Shown: piece by piece, positions 39,158 through 45,795 of the stretch | How positions within the stretch are numbered: the stretch's first letter is position 1 | Layout: the number at the start of each line of letters is the position of its first letter | From: a virus | Virus record (IMG/VR): IMGVR_UViG_3300024308_000036 | Coordinates: 1 to 45,795 of that record | DNA length: 45,795 nt | Reading direction: 5' to 3' (one strand) | Made by a program: the position numbers and the translations under genes | The notes under the pieces: generated by a model | The model's database searches: none | The model's input: the letters and a program-made list of their open reading frames with translations, nothing else | Told to the model about the DNA's origin: nothing

Positions 39158-39439
39158 TCAGCACCAAACGGCCTTTTTCTCACAGTCATCCATGCTCAGA
39201 GGAGAGCGAGGGGTGATGACAGGCGGGGTCAGGATAGGAGTGACGATCGGCCTCTGCTTGGAGCTTGCCGGTACAGTAGCAGGCTTCACAACAGCAGGCT
39301 TTGGCGCACTGACCACAGCAGGTCGAGAGACAACCGGCGGTCGTGAAATGATGACCGGACGAGCGATAACAACAGCCCCATGCGCGAAAGATGATGCCAG
39401 CAGAAGCGAGGCCAGAAGCAACTTTTTAAGGGTACGCAT
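39158..39439 (-). CDS. Exported Pro-rich protein
   Basis: A 93-residue protein starting at 39439 with an AGGAGGAG site. The signal peptide is MRTLKKLLLASLLLASSFAHG with cleavage likely after AHG. The mature part repeats RPxVxxxP (ARPVIISRPPVVSRPAVVSA, PKPAVVKPATVPASSK), an extended chain able to span the periplasm, and ends with a cysteine pair (DDCEKKAVWC). It could be a spanin-like or envelope protein. It is the last gene of the leftward operon. Confidence 0.65.
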   Translation of the reverse strand: MRTLKKLLLASLLLASSFAHGAVVIARPVIISRPPVVSRPAVVSAPKPAVVKPATVPASSKQRPIVTPILTPPVITPRSPLSMDDCEKKAVWC

Positions 39440-39444
39440 GCTCT

Positions 39445-39585
39445 TTACTCCTCCTGCAGGAACTCTTCTTTGCAATAAAGCGGGTTGGCGTCCGGCTCAA
39501 GGCCTTCCGGATCTGTATTGGGGCAGTGAAGCGGGGTTGTGTAGCCATCACCTTCAAGACGCTCACTGCAAACAGGACAAATCAT
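39445..39585 (-). CDS. Mini zinc-ribbon protein
   Basis: A 46-residue gene: ATG 39585 preceded by AGGAGG, stop 39445-39447. MICPVCSERLEGDG has CPVC, followed by PLHCPNTDP and LYCKEEF, a treble-clef or zinc-ribbon cysteine set. It fits exactly between the resolvase and the Pro-rich gene. Such mini zinc fingers are common in phage operons; the role is unknown. Confidence 0.7.
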   Translation of the reverse strand: MICPVCSERLEGDGYTTPLHCPNTDPEGLEPDANPLYCKEEFLQEE

Positions 39586-39593
39586 GAGACCTC

Positions 39594-40178
39594 CTAAGCG
39601 ACTGACTGACGAAGACGAACGGCGGCAACCAGGCGAGCAAACTCATCGGTCAGGATGCCAGCGTGTATGGCGCCAATCGCATCGGCAATGTGCTCGTTCT
39701 TGTCGGCCAGCTCCGACTTGCCTCTGCTCTTTATCCAGTTGAGGTGGGGATACAGATCAGCTGCCCAGCTGATCATCTCCTGCTTGGAGGCTGTCTTCGA
39801 GCCAACGGCTGCCAACTTGACCTCTGTCGGAGTAACCTCGATGAGTGGTTTGTCTGAGAGCGCGGCCAGCAGGCCGATGCAGACCCCGTAAGAGGCCATT
39901 GCCCGAGCGCTTTGAGAACCGACCGGCACCTCTACAAACACGATCGATGCGTCCTTGATGTACTCTCGTGCGCCACGGAACAACTTGCGGGCCCGGGCTA
40001 GATCCTCGCTGTTTCTGCGAACAACCTTGCGAGCTGATTTGTCGGTCTCGGTGCTTACCAGGGTGATATGCTCGACCACTACCGGCAGCGTCTCGTCAGA
40101 CATATCAATGGTGCCGCGGGCAAGGCCAAAGTTGCGGAGCGAAGGGTCTATCGCCGCGATTTTCAACAGATTAGACAT
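39594..40178 (-). CDS. RuvC-like Holliday junction resolvase
   Basis: A 194-residue protein from ATG 40178 (GAGAGG site). RNase H-fold motifs: IAAIDPSLRNFGLARG with the first aspartate, IVFVEVPVGSQSARAM with the glutamate, and KNEHIADAIGAIHAG with the C-terminal aspartate. It probably cuts branched DNA before packaging or during recombination-dependent replication. It shares an operon with the gp46/gp47 pair. Confidence 0.8.
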   Translation of the reverse strand: MSNLLKIAAIDPSLRNFGLARGTIDMSDETLPVVVEHITLVSTETDKSARKVVRRNSEDLARARKLFRGAREYIKDASIVFVEVPVGSQSARAMASYGVCIGLLAALSDKPLIEVTPTEVKLAAVGSKTASKQEMISWAADLYPHLNWIKSRGKSELADKNEHIADAIGAIHAGILTDEFARLVAAVRLRQSVA

Positions 40179-40196
40179 TGTTACCTCTCTCATTAA

Positions 40197-40697
40197 TCAG
40201 GCGAATGCGCCCCAGCGGCTACCGTAGCTATCAGCCACGCGCTCTTCTTCGATGCGAGCCTCCTCTTCTGCCAGCTCGCCGCCGCTTTTCTCCATAAAGT
40301 CCGCAACCGAGCTGCCAAAGGCCTTCTTAAACGCCTCATCCAGGTTGGCCATCTTGGCCACAGACTTACCTGGCAGCTCGAGGAACTGGAACTCACCGCT
40401 CGGGGATTTCGGCTTCATCACGAAGATGAGGTCAGACTTTCCGGCGTAGACGCTGTAAACATGGAACTGCTCGCCACCGATGAAGGCCATGTTCCGGAAC
40501 TCGCCGCCCTTGAATCGCCCCTTCACGACATACATGCCGCTGGCGGAGATAGAGCAGACCTCTCTCTGGAAATTCGGGTAAGACTCATGGGAGCTGATGC
40601 GCTCGGCGAGGATTTGCAGAACGTCATGCCCGATCTTTACTGAACTCGCTGCAGGGGTTTTTCTTCCGCCCCCGCCCCTCGTTGTTGTTACAGCCAT
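40197..40697 (-). CDS. Hypothetical recombination-operon protein
   Basis: A 166-residue protein with start 40697 (GGAG site); an ATG 12 bases earlier is possible. A Gly/Thr-rich arm (VTTTRGGGGRKTPAASS) leads to an alpha/beta domain (VVKGRFKGGEFRNMAFIGGE) and an acidic helix at the end (GELAEEEARIEEERVADSYG). It lies between the SbcC-like and RuvC-like genes and may be their accessory protein or a single-strand binding factor. No family is recognised. Confidence 0.6.
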   Translation of the reverse strand: MAVTTTRGGGGRKTPAASSVKIGHDVLQILAERISSHESYPNFQREVCSISASGMYVVKGRFKGGEFRNMAFIGGEQFHVYSVYAGKSDLIFVMKPKSPSGEFQFLELPGKSVAKMANLDEAFKKAFGSSVADFMEKSGGELAEEEARIEEERVADSYGSRWGAFA

Positions 40698-40713
40698 AGA
40701 TGTCTCCATAGAA

Positions 40714-40730
40714 AGCCCCCGAAGGGGCCG
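40714..40730 (-). terminator. UUCG-type hairpin between SbcC-like gene and next gene
   Basis: On the minus strand GCCCC-ttcg-GGGGC followed by TTTCT: a very stable tetraloop hairpin, probably a partial terminator inside the operon. Confidence 0.6.
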
Positions 40731-40735
40731 GTTTA

Positions 40736-42697
40736 TTACTCGCCTACCGTGTCTCGCTCGACACAAAGAACGCCTTCCATCTCGGAAAGCCCGCCGCGCT
40801 TGCGGACAATTACATGCTGACGAACCCAGTCACGAATGGGGTTGTGACTGATGATCAGCACGGTTCCTTTCTCCTTCGCCTTCTCCTCGAGAACGGTCAT
40901 CAAGCGCTCAAGGCCGGCATCATCGACCGCATCGTCAATCTCGTCGCCAATCCACAGTCGAATTGGCTTGGCAGCCCGGGAGCTCACCAAGTCCTGCAGG
41001 GCCAGAGCGGTAGCCAGGCGCACCTTTCGCTTCTCACCACCGGACAGGGAGCGGTAGTTGGAGCCGCCCGTCGCGCTGGTGACGCTGATCTCGAACTTCT
41101 CGCGCAGCTCCCCTTTTGCTGTAGTGCTGATGGTGTTCCAGGTCGCCCGGATGTTGCCGTCGGACAGGATGCCCAGGTAGCGAGAGGTTCGATCGTTGAG
41201 GAACGGCGTGACCGTATCGAGGATGTGAGCGCGGATACCGGCAGGGCTGAACACCTCTACAACCTTCTCGGCGACAGAGAGCTCTTCACGAGCCGTCTCC
41301 AGAGAGGCTTTAAGCGCAACGATCGACTCCTCGATCTCCTGGGCCTTCAGCTCCGCCTTCTCGATGCTGCTGATGTACGGGTTGACCTCGGAATCGATGC
41401 TTTCCGCTCTTGCCCGATTGCCCTTTGCAGAATCGACAAGCGACTGCATGGACATCTTGAGGTTGTTCAGTTTGACCTGAAGAGCATCAAGCTCAGCCAG
41501 GCGCTCGGCCTCCGCAGTCAGGTCGGTCATGGATGACTTGAAAGCTTCAAGCTCGGAGGTGGCCGCAGCGAAGGCAGCCTCGGCTTCGGCAAGCTCGGCC
41601 GCGGCGTTCTTCGCGCTATGAACATGGCTTACGGCCTTGCTCTTTACGCTATCCATCCTGCCGGCTACATCGGACGCTTCCAGAACATGCCCGCAGCTCT
41701 CGCACTTGGTCCCGATCTCGGCTTCTACGTTGGCCATGATCTCTTTGCAGCGGGTGGCCTGCGCCTTTTCATCATTCAGGCGCTTTTGGACTGTCGAAAC
41801 CCGAAGCTTTGCCTCGCCATGAGCCGAGATCAGCCGGCCGAGTTCGACACGCTCTCCATCTACCGCGGCGATCCTGGCTGAGACAGCGGCGCGTTCAGAG
41901 GCAATACCGGCTTCATCCAGACTGCTTATCTCTGCCTGAATAACCTTGGCCTTGGCGACCGATTCAGCCATTGCCGCTCGCTCCGCAGAGGACTTGGAAG
42001 AGCGACTGACCTCATAATTGTCTCGCCCTTCAATGAGCTCTTTGATGCCGCTAAGACAGGCGTCCAGGGCCGCCTGGTGGGTATTTACAGAGTTCTCCAA
42101 GGATGTGACGGCGGATTTCTTCTCCACCATCCGGTTCTTGGCGATAACGTGGGCCTCCTGCATCTTGTCGATGCCGGCCGCCTCCTCCACGATCATCTTC
42201 AGGTTCTTGTCGGTGAGGCTAGGCAGATCAATATGAGCTTCCTGCCCGGAGTAGATGGCCGCGCGGAACACGTCGCTCGTGCAGCCGACAAGTTTGGTGA
42301 TCACCTCTTGAGTGGCCTTGTCGGTGCCCTGGGTCAGGTCGATAGGATCTGCAGGGTCGGTAACATCGATCAGCAGCACTCGGTTCTTGTGGACGGGATG
42401 CTTGCGATGACGGATGACGTTGTACGTGCGAGGCCCGTCTACCAACTGAACCATCACCCGGGTGCCTTTCTTGAGCTTCCGGTTGACGATCTCGTCTCCA
42501 GAATCGCCGCGGGCGGTCTCGTTGTAGAGAGCCCAGCACAGCGCCTCCGCTACAGTGGATTTACCCGCGCCGTTGCTGTTTTGAGAGGTGTCGTCGTCGT
42601 TCTCGCCCTGAATCAGGACAAGCCCCTTGCTGTCCAGGTCAACAGTGATTTGGCCAATGGCCATGAAGGCATCGACTTCTAAGCGGTTAATCTTCAT
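40736..42697 (-). CDS. SbcC/T4 gp46-like recombination nuclease ATPase
   Basis: A 653-residue SMC/Rad50-type protein. Walker A NSNGAGKST is at about 41-49, long coiled coils run at about 180-490 and are split by a zinc hook CESC at about 335, the signature LSGGEKRK is near 560 and Walker B LWIGDEIDDAVD near 595. With its partner at 43400 it resects DNA ends for recombination and replication restart. Length fits phage gp46 (560-650) rather than bacterial SbcC (about 1050). Confidence 0.92.
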   Translation of the reverse strand: MKINRLEVDAFMAIGQITVDLDSKGLVLIQGENDDDTSQNSNGAGKSTVAEALCWALYNETARGDSGDEIVNRKLKKGTRVMVQLVDGPRTYNVIRHRKHPVHKNRVLLIDVTDPADPIDLTQGTDKATQEVITKLVGCTSDVFRAAIYSGQEAHIDLPSLTDKNLKMIVEEAAGIDKMQEAHVIAKNRMVEKKSAVTSLENSVNTHQAALDACLSGIKELIEGRDNYEVSRSSKSSAERAAMAESVAKAKVIQAEISSLDEAGIASERAAVSARIAAVDGERVELGRLISAHGEAKLRVSTVQKRLNDEKAQATRCKEIMANVEAEIGTKCESCGHVLEASDVAGRMDSVKSKAVSHVHSAKNAAAELAEAEAAFAAATSELEAFKSSMTDLTAEAERLAELDALQVKLNNLKMSMQSLVDSAKGNRARAESIDSEVNPYISSIEKAELKAQEIEESIVALKASLETAREELSVAEKVVEVFSPAGIRAHILDTVTPFLNDRTSRYLGILSDGNIRATWNTISTTAKGELREKFEISVTSATGGSNYRSLSGGEKRKVRLATALALQDLVSSRAAKPIRLWIGDEIDDAVDDAGLERLMTVLEEKAKEKGTVLIISHNPIRDWVRQHVIVRKRGGLSEMEGVLCVERDTVGE

Positions 42698-43128
42698 CCG
42701 CGCACCTCATGGATCACGGGTACACTCTCGTCTCCATCCATCAAGAAATACTCGAATGGGTTGATACCTCGCAGGTTGTCGAAGATGCCCTTGCTGGTAG
42801 CGATGTTCCCCATTACAGCGACGACAGCAGACTTGGTGAGACCCAGACTCTCGTTCGACAAGAAATGAGGGATGACCAGCTGGCTACGAGCCCCCGATTC
42901 CCAGAGTTCCTTATCTTCATGCGGGTCTACTGACTTGACGAAGCACTCGAACCCCTCGCAGGCGCAGCTTCTAAGCAGCTCGTTCACCTTCTCGAGGTAG
43001 GGCTCCATGCTTGGGTGGTAATCAACCTCAAGATCGATCAGTGAGTAATTGCGGTCAGAGAACTGACGCTGCTTAACCATTGACCAGAAGAAAGTTTCAA
43101 TGTCATTCATAACGACGGCGTTGCTCAT
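42694..43128 (-). CDS. Hypothetical protein between nuclease subunits
   Basis: A 144-residue protein with a YSLIDLEVDYHPS strand region, CACEGFECFVKSVDP and a C-terminal part RGINPFEYFLMDGD. Overlaps of four bases at both ends show tight coupling with the gp46/gp47-like genes. No family is recognised. Confidence 0.6.
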   Translation of the reverse strand: MSNAVVMNDIETFFWSMVKQRQFSDRNYSLIDLEVDYHPSMEPYLEKVNELLRSCACEGFECFVKSVDPHEDKELWESGARSQLVIPHFLSNESLGLTKSAVVAVMGNIATSKGIFDNLRGINPFEYFLMDGDESVPVIHEVRG

Positions 43129-43403
43129 ACCTTAAAATCTCCAGAAAACCGTACTTCGTGAGCAGTAAAGGCGTGATGCTGCTCAACCAACTCTCTCAGC
43201 TCCGGCGTGTCGCCAAGCCCCTGCAGGATGTAGTGATTGGGGACCGTCGAGCTCTTCACGACAGCACGAACCACAGCCGCATAATCCTCACGCTCGTACA
43301 GGCGGAACACGGTGCCTATGACGAAGTAAGAGCTGCCATTAATCAGAGCCTTGTACTCTCGCCCGAGCTGATAGCAGCGCTCGGGAAGGTCGCTCAGCCT
43401 CAT
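43125..43403 (-). CDS. Hypothetical small protein
   Basis: A 92-residue protein (LPERCYQLGREYKALINGSS, RLYEREDYAAVVRAVVKSS) overlapping both neighbours by four bases. No family is recognised; it is conserved in position with the nuclease operon here. Confidence 0.6.
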   Translation of the reverse strand: MRLSDLPERCYQLGREYKALINGSSYFVIGTVFRLYEREDYAAVVRAVVKSSTVPNHYILQGLGDTPELRELVEQHHAFTAHEVRFSGDFKV

Positions 43404-44467
43404 ACCTTCGCCTCCACTTCATCCATGATCTTCTGTGACTCAATACCGACCGCCTCGTCGAACCCACGCGCACGGCACCAGTCATGCAAACTGACGCGAA
43501 TTGAGGCGCCGGCCTCGATGCTGCTTCCGCCCTCGCGGGAGACCTCCACCTTCGGAACATGGATCACCTGGACAGACGCAGCGCCCTGCTCGTTCAGGAA
43601 CTTGCGGACCTCCTCAACCTCTTCATTGGTGGCCGACTCCAGGCGAACACGAACGAAGTGGCCATTGACCTGCTCGAAGGTCTCCATCTCGTCCCATTCA
43701 GGGTCGAAATCCACAAATCGCGGGGCGTTGGAGGTGTAATGAGTCAGCAGGCCGGTTTCGCGCTCGTGGAGCACAAAGCCGGCCTTGCTGCCGACATCGC
43801 TGAATGTTTGGTGAGTCAAAGCGCCAACAGACACGACAACGCCGAAGTCCTTGTGGTTGTGGTAATGGCCACAGAACACACGCTTGAAGCCGTAGGCCTG
43901 CAGCTCTTCCGGTGAGAAGCCGTGATCTGGGATACCGGACAAGACGCCGTTGAGAGGAGCGTGCATGTAGAGGCTCCATTGAGCGATCTCTCCGGCATCA
44001 CTGCCCTTGTCACGGATGAACTTCTCGATGTGCTCGCGCACCTTGTCGCAGCTGTCGAAGTAGGGGATGAAGAGGCGCTTGTTCTTCTCGTCAGCGAAGA
44101 CGTTGGAGATAACCCAGACTCCGGCACCGGTCAGAGCCTCACCCGCATTCCCGAGGGTGGACGAGTTGTTACCCTCCAGGTCGTGGTTGCCGGCCAGAAG
44201 GTACACGTTCAGACCGAGGTCGTTGTAAATCCGGCTGTAGAGTTCCACTGTCGGGTTCAGAACGGACGGGGCTACGCTGCCGCGAACATGGAAAATATCG
44301 CCGGCATGAATGAGCGTGTCTCCGCCCTTTTCCTTGACCATCTCGGCCGCTCGCCATGTCTCGTCGAGGATGTGCTGCAGCCGGCTGTTCACGCCGTTCG
44401 ACAACTGGTGAGAAAAGACCGACCAGTTGTGGTTGTGGGTGTCAGAAATGATGCCTTCGATGCTCAC
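43400..44467 (-). CDS. SbcD/T4 gp47-like recombination nuclease
   Basis: A 355-residue calcineurin-like phosphoesterase. Motifs: ISDTHNH (8-14), HAGDIFH (about 54-60), LAGNHDLEG (about 95-103), YMHAPLNG (about 167) and CGHYHNH (about 199), all metal ligands present. It is the Mre11-like nuclease partner of the SbcC-like protein. Confidence 0.92.
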   Translation of the reverse strand: MSIEGIISDTHNHNWSVFSHQLSNGVNSRLQHILDETWRAAEMVKEKGGDTLIHAGDIFHVRGSVAPSVLNPTVELYSRIYNDLGLNVYLLAGNHDLEGNNSSTLGNAGEALTGAGVWVISNVFADEKNKRLFIPYFDSCDKVREHIEKFIRDKGSDAGEIAQWSLYMHAPLNGVLSGIPDHGFSPEELQAYGFKRVFCGHYHNHKDFGVVVSVGALTHQTFSDVGSKAGFVLHERETGLLTHYTSNAPRFVDFDPEWDEMETFEQVNGHFVRVRLESATNEEVEEVRKFLNEQGAASVQVIHVPKVEVSREGGSSIEAGASIRVSLHDWCRARGFDEAVGIESQKIMDEVEAKV

Positions 44468-44712
44468 TTGGCCATCTCCTTCTCGGTGATGGTGAAATGG
44501 GCGCGGAAAAGAGACTCGTCACAGGTCTCGTAATAGTCGGGCCAGAGATCGGACGGGAACACCCGATAGTAGGGCTTGCCATGCTTGTCGTGGGACATGT
44601 GCATGTAGCGATACTTCTCGCCGCTGACATAGCCTTCAAGGCCGCCTTTGCCACTGGGCTCAAGAATGCACTCACAGGTGCCTTGGTCTTGAATCACATT
44701 GTTGGTCGTCAT
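44464..44712 (-). CDS. Small protein at head of recombination operon
   Basis: An 82-residue protein from ATG 44712. The frame is open up to 44823, but the promoter and operator lie inside that part, so the shorter start is chosen. It reads KYRYMHMSHDKHGKPYYRVF and YYETCDESLFRAHFTITEKE. No family is recognised. It overlaps the gp47-like gene by four bases. Confidence 0.6.
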   Translation of the reverse strand: MTTNNVIQDQGTCECILEPSGKGGLEGYVSGEKYRYMHMSHDKHGKPYYRVFPSDLWPDYYETCDESLFRAHFTITEKEMAK

Positions 44713-44745
44713 AACTACTCCATAGTTCAGCTCAGTTACAAGCGC

Positions 44746-44765
44746 ATTATAGTAAGCATTTACTG
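44746..44765 (-). promoter_or_regulatory. 16-bp operator and -10 box of recombination operon
   Basis: TAGTAA-GCAT-TTACTG (44750-44765) matches 11 of 12 arm positions. On the minus strand it runs into a perfect TATAAT at 44751-44746, so a bound repressor would block the promoter. Confidence 0.8.
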
Positions 44766-44825
44766 ATCCGAAATCTATTTGCCCTATGAAAATGAGGACG
44801 AAAAGGGGAGCGTTCAGGGGCAAAG

Positions 44826-45118
44826 ATGAAGACCTTAAAGACGGCCTATGTGTTATCTTGTGGTGTCTCTAATCCAAGACGTGCTGCCGATGTGCTTCTC
44901 CACGAAAACCAGCGGCGAGGTGCCGGATAACCTGGCACCTATAGCCATCTCTAAGTCACGCGAGCGCGGAAAATTGGAGAAAAGCGCTGGAACACGCGAG
45001 AGAGTTTCTAGAACGGATAAGAGGCCGTGAAGACTTCTCGGACAGATTCAGGCAGTGCATTGAAGCCATCGCCTTCAACATCGCACACGCCTCGATACAA
45101 ATAAACGCACTGCCTTAA
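44826..45118 (+). pseudogene. Possible broken small gene
   Basis: A frame from ATG 44826 encodes MKTLKTAYVLSCGVSNPRRA and stops at 44928-44930. A second frame, open from 44945 to TAA 45116-45118, reads like a real helical protein (SLSHASAENWRKALEHAREF, REDFSDRFRQCIEAIAFNIA) but has no start codon except CTG. The two may be pieces of a gene broken by frameshift, or the second may start in an unusual way. Its stop is 17 bases before the next gene. Confidence 0.35.
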
Positions 45119-45135
45119 AGCTATAGGAACCGCCA

Positions 45136-45303
45136 ATGCCAATACACCATCATCAGTGCCGGAAGTGCTACTGCACCGTTCGAATTGACCTACACCACCT
45201 CACAGAGGAGGAGGATAAGATTTACGAGCAGGGCGGGAAGGTTAAGACGATTTGGCTGGATCAAGAGATCTGTGACATGTGCGAGCGGGAAGAAAAGCGT
45301 TAG
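45136..45303 (+). CDS. Mini zinc-ribbon protein
   Basis: A 55-residue gene starting at ATG 45136 (AGGAA site). It has a histidine/cysteine N-terminus (PIHHHQCRKCYCTVRID) and a second pair (DQEICDMCEREEKR), the CxxC...CxxC pattern of a zinc ribbon. It is probably coexpressed with the fragment upstream. Function unknown. Confidence 0.6.
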   Translation: MPIHHHQCRKCYCTVRIDLHHLTEEEDKIYEQGGKVKTIWLDQEICDMCEREEKR

Positions 45304-45331
45304 GGGAACTACTAACGCTGATTTGTGCCTG

Positions 45332-45795
45332 TCAGATTGGGCTCAGGTAGAGCACAGATAGTCCAAAGGACTTGGCGTAGAACCCCTTGCCGTAGCAGTT
45401 GGCCAACACCCCGGCCAACTCGATAGCCGGAGCAGCCAGTGTCATGCCGATGTGGTTGCGGGCGGCGTGTTCGGCAAGCACCAAGTCCTTCTCTTTGCCC
45501 CAGTAGTTCCCCTTCACTTCTGCAAACGAGAGCTCTCGCTTTACGTCATCCCACACACCGACCCGGGCGCCAACCGGCAGGCGATCGCTCCAGGCCTTCC
45601 CAATCCGGATGGTGTTGTAGAGAGGGAGATCGAGATTTGCATTCACAGCAAACCGGAGCACCGGCACGAACTGATCGCAACGCTTCTTCTGATAGCGCAT
45701 GGGGCACTCGCTAGACGCAGCACAAGCGTCACAGAGCGCGTTCCCGTTGCTTGCGCATGTCAGCGTGAAGTGATTGTCGGGGTAGCGTCTGAGCG
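45332..45795 (-). CDS. ASCH-like protein with Cys-rich N-terminus, cut by window edge
   Basis: The frame runs off the right edge without a start codon, so the gene is partial. The edge side has FTLTCASNGNALCDACAASS with SECP, a possible zinc site. Then PLYNTIRIGKAWSDRLPVGA, RVGVWDD and FAEVKGNYWGKEKDL resemble the ASCH fold (TIRxG...W...G) that binds RNA or modified bases. At least 153 residues are visible. Assignment to ASCH is tentative. Confidence 0.5.
   Translation of the reverse strand, partial: LRRYPDNHFTLTCASNGNALCDACAASSECPMRYQKKRCDQFVPVLRFAVNANLDLPLYNTIRIGKAWSDRLPVGARVGVWDDVKRELSFAEVKGNYWGKEKDLVLAEHAARNHIGMTLAAPAIELAGVLANCYGKGFYAKSFGLSVLYLSPI

Overview
The window looks like part of a large phage-plasmid (or plasmid-replicating phage) from a gammaproteobacterium. 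Plasmid traits are a Rep_3-type initiator flanked by iterons and DnaA boxes, a ParA-type ATPase, an Hha-like protein and a Xre-RES toxin-antitoxin module. Phage traits are a 3TM holin, a CHAP-type endolysin, a gp49-like protein, ParB-domain phage proteins, a T5 D10/T4 UvsW-like helicase, a gp46/gp47 (SbcCD-like) nuclease pair, a RuvC-like resolvase, and a nucleotide-metabolism block (nrdA, nrdB, nrdD, nrdG, thyA, folA, a MazG-like enzyme, a P-loop kinase, a PNKP-like HAD phosphatase, a DnaQ-like exonuclease). This gene set resembles that of SSU5/pHCM2/pMT1-type phage-plasmids; that is an inference from gene content, not from a search. No terminase, capsid, tail or tRNA gene is visible. The host genus cannot be fixed from the sequence.

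Layout. 1-600: gene-poor, repeat-bearing end. 598-5225 (-): eight-gene operon with two ParB-like proteins, a gp49-like protein, an ABC ATPase, a zincin-like protein, a holin, a GNAT-like protein and a winged helix; the ATPase and GNAT proteins look like a split COG2401. 5327-8836 (+): helicase operon, endolysin, lipoprotein. 8837-11550: structured intergenic DNA, small phage-type genes, a compact tyrosine recombinase and two tandem micro-transcription units. 11555-19332: Fic protein, coiled-coil protein, very acidic protein, small unknown genes and GC-rich repeats. 19370-20105 (+): about 735 bases without genes that fold into many hairpins, a candidate large structured RNA. 20154-21558 (-): XRE regulator operon. 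21560-23660: origin and rep. 23665-27883: Hha-like, Xre-RES, acidic-repeat protein, AT-rich ParA-like gene. 27955-38071 (-): nucleotide metabolism. 38364-44712 (-): possible toxin-antitoxin pair and the recombination operon. The right edge cuts an ASCH-like gene.

A recurring 16-bp palindrome, CAGTAA-N4-TTACTG, occurs 14 times in intergenic DNA, in front of nearly every operon and often inside the promoter. It points to one global repressor controlling the replication, nucleotide, recombination and ParB/COG2401-like operons together with two small RNAs. The XRE protein at 20776-21558, which carries a weaker copy in front of its own start, is the best visible candidate. The most unusual items are this regulon, the large structured RNA, the split COG2401/ParB operon, the tandem operator-driven small transcripts, and an inverted-repeat element next to the origin that has a partial copy at the left end.
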